Of a stretch of DNA of 64,000 nt, positions 63,299 through 64,000 are shown piece by piece. The notes beneath the pieces were generated by a model. It was not told the origin of the DNA and searched no databases. It saw only the letters and a program-made list of their open reading frames with translations. The stretch spans positions 2,108,001 to 2,172,000 of the forward strand of contig NZ_CP163443.1 of the NCBI RefSeq assembly GCF_041053055.1, written 5' to 3'. The first letter of the stretch is position 1. Every line of letters begins with the position of its first letter. A program made the position numbers and the translations under genes. The stretch comes from Streptomyces sp. R41 (GTDB lineage Bacteria; Actinomycetota; Actinomycetes; Streptomycetales; Streptomycetaceae).

Positions 63299-63401
63299 AT
63301 CCCGGCGACCACCCGAGCGAGCTTCTACGTCTACAACACCGGCGGAGGTCGATGCGCCGGCCGAGGGCGTTCGCGCGGCTCAGCGGTGCTTCGCAGGGTG
63401 A
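63299..63401 (+). pseudogene. fossil C-terminus of a SufS-type cysteine desulfurase
   Basis: IPATTRASFYVYNT is the hallmark C-terminal strand of SufS (with the substrate-binding Arg). After a 2-base loss the reading continues in the next frame as AEVDAPAEGVRAAQRCFAG and stop, the expected SufS end. Nothing upstream of the motif matches, so most of the gene has been deleted. A start at 63252 would give only a short peptide across the junction. Confidence 0.8.
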
Positions 63402-63414
63402 TCGCCGACGAGGC

Positions 63415-63445
63415 TTGACCTGGAGCGCGCTCCAGGTTCTACCGT
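63415..63445 (+). promoter_or_regulatory. MerR-type promoter with 19-bp spacer and perfect palindrome
   Basis: TTGACC (63415-63420) and TACCGT (63440-63445) are separated by 19 bp, the long spacer that MerR activators untwist. Between them lies the perfect 20-bp palindrome ACCTGGAGCGCGCTCCAGGT (63418-63437). The gene's ATG begins 7 bases after the -10, so its mRNA is probably leaderless. Confidence 0.85.
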
Positions 63446-63452
63446 TCTTGTC

Positions 63453-63872
63453 ATGACCAGCGGACAGCCCCTCCCGCGCAGCGAGGAACCGACGCTCACG
63501 ATCGCCCAGGTCGTCGAGCGCACCGGCCTCTCGCACGACACGTTGCGGTACTACGAAAAGGCCGGCCTGATCGAACGGGTCGGCCGGACCACCGGGAATC
63601 AGCGGCGTTACGAGATGGCCGACCTGGCCTGGCTGGAGTTCCTGATCCGGCTGCGCGAGACGGGCATGTCGATCGCGGACATGCAGCGGTTCGCACAGCT
63701 GCGGGCCCGGGGCGACGCCACGGTCCCCGACCGGCTCGCGATGCTCCGGGAGCACCGCGCCGACCTCGCGGACCGCATCCGCGCACTGCGCCGCAACGCG
63801 GCCGCGCTCGACGGCAAGATCGACCACTACGAACGGCTGCTCGACCAGCCGGGATCGGACGACCTCACATGA
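63453..63872 (+). CDS. MerR-family transcriptional regulator
   Basis: The product is 139 residues. Winged helix: LTIAQVVERTGLSHDTLRYYEKAGLIE, then RRYEMADLAWLEFLIRLRET. A long dimerisation helix (RADLADRIRALRRNAAALDGKIDHYERLL) follows. No metal-binding Cys pairs are present, so it senses something other than metals, probably an oxidant or small organic molecule. It sits behind its own MerR-type promoter, implying autoregulation. Its stop overlaps the next gene's start (ATGA), so the pair is coupled. Confidence 0.92.
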   Translation: MTSGQPLPRSEEPTLTIAQVVERTGLSHDTLRYYEKAGLIERVGRTTGNQRRYEMADLAWLEFLIRLRETGMSIADMQRFAQLRARGDATVPDRLAMLREHRADLADRIRALRRNAAALDGKIDHYERLLDQPGSDDLT

Positions 63873-64000
63873 GCAACGCCACCACCCTGAGCGACGCCAC
63901 CACCCGCGAGGAGCGCTTCGAGCATGGCCTGGGCGTCCTCGAGCGAGTCGACGGCGAGGCCGGGCAGCGGGTCGTCGACGCACTCTCCGACATCAACCCC
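63869..64000 (+). CDS. carboxymuconolactone decarboxylase family protein (partial, runs off window)
   Basis: Only the first 44 residues are present. REERFEHGLGVLERVDGEAG and RVVDALSDINP match the N-terminus of CMD/AhpD-fold proteins, which are decarboxylases or peroxidase-like disulfide reductases. The active-site Cys region lies beyond the window. ATGA overlap with the MerR gene. It is probably the target of that regulator. Confidence 0.8.
   Translation, partial: MSNATTLSDATTREERFEHGLGVLERVDGEAGQRVVDALSDINP

Overview
The window is high-GC DNA with GTG/TTG starts, translationally coupled operons, SsgB, Tat-dependent lipoproteins, a PASTA-less Ser/Thr kinase and ARG boxes. All of this points to a Streptomyces chromosome. 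Gene order around ssgB, the pab, cob and met genes and argCJBDR looks like conserved core chromosome. I recognise the organism type only; no species call is possible from sequence alone.

Layout. 1-9.2 kb: a large polytopic membrane protein, then a minus-strand operon for uptake and cleavage of rhamnogalacturonan-type sugars (binding protein, two permeases, YesL-like protein, PL26/YetA-like enzyme) behind a LacI-type operator. 9.2-10.0 kb: gene-free, repeat-bearing DNA ending at a tRNA-Val(CAC). 10-19.4 kb: ssgB, a CGNR regulator, small membrane proteins, a DsbA-like protein, a double-GNAT protein, pabC/pabB, a five-tRNA cluster (Gly, Cys, three Val-GAC), a zinc-ribbon protein and a kinase-like phosphotransferase. 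19.5-29.2 kb: Ser/Thr kinase, TrmH-type methyltransferase and the cobalamin genes cobA/cysG, a BluB-CobT fusion and cobL. 29.3-33.2 kb: GNAT protein and the metNIQ methionine importer, with a Cys/Met-rich candidate leader peptide in front and a fossil metQ tail behind. 33.2-41.5 kb: HAD phosphatase, two membrane proteins, acetyltransferase, ECF sigma factor, GDPD, PlsC-like acyltransferase, TetR/MFS efflux pair with a clear operator, aldo/keto reductase. 41.5-44.4 kb: argH and argG. 44.5-46.0 kb: a secreted protein made of two near-identical repeats, and a PPOX-fold protein. 46.2-53.6 kb: a two-component system divergent from a flavin electron-transfer cassette (two ferric-reductase-like membrane flavoproteins, FMN-binding proteins carrying three flavinylation motifs in total, and ApbE). 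53.7-58.7 kb: argCJBDR operon. 58.7-64 kb: small membrane protein, methyltransferase, DUF5997 and HTH-less LysR-type protein, a DUF6745-like gene with its partner, a SufS fossil, and a MerR regulator coupled to a carboxymuconolactone-decarboxylase-family gene that runs off the window.

How it works together. Arginine biosynthesis is complete from acetylglutamate to arginine (argCJBD plus argGH) with its own repressor, and both arg promoters carry ARG-box-like sites. Between the two arg blocks sits the redox cassette. In it, cytosolic NAD(P)H would feed haem-containing membrane reductases, which would pass electrons to extracytoplasmic proteins carrying covalent FMN attached by ApbE. This is the most interesting system here; its terminal acceptor and its stimulus are unknown. 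The strongest small-scale finds are the Cys/Met leader peptide, the metQ and sufS fossils, the TetR operator and the MerR promoter with a 19-bp spacer.
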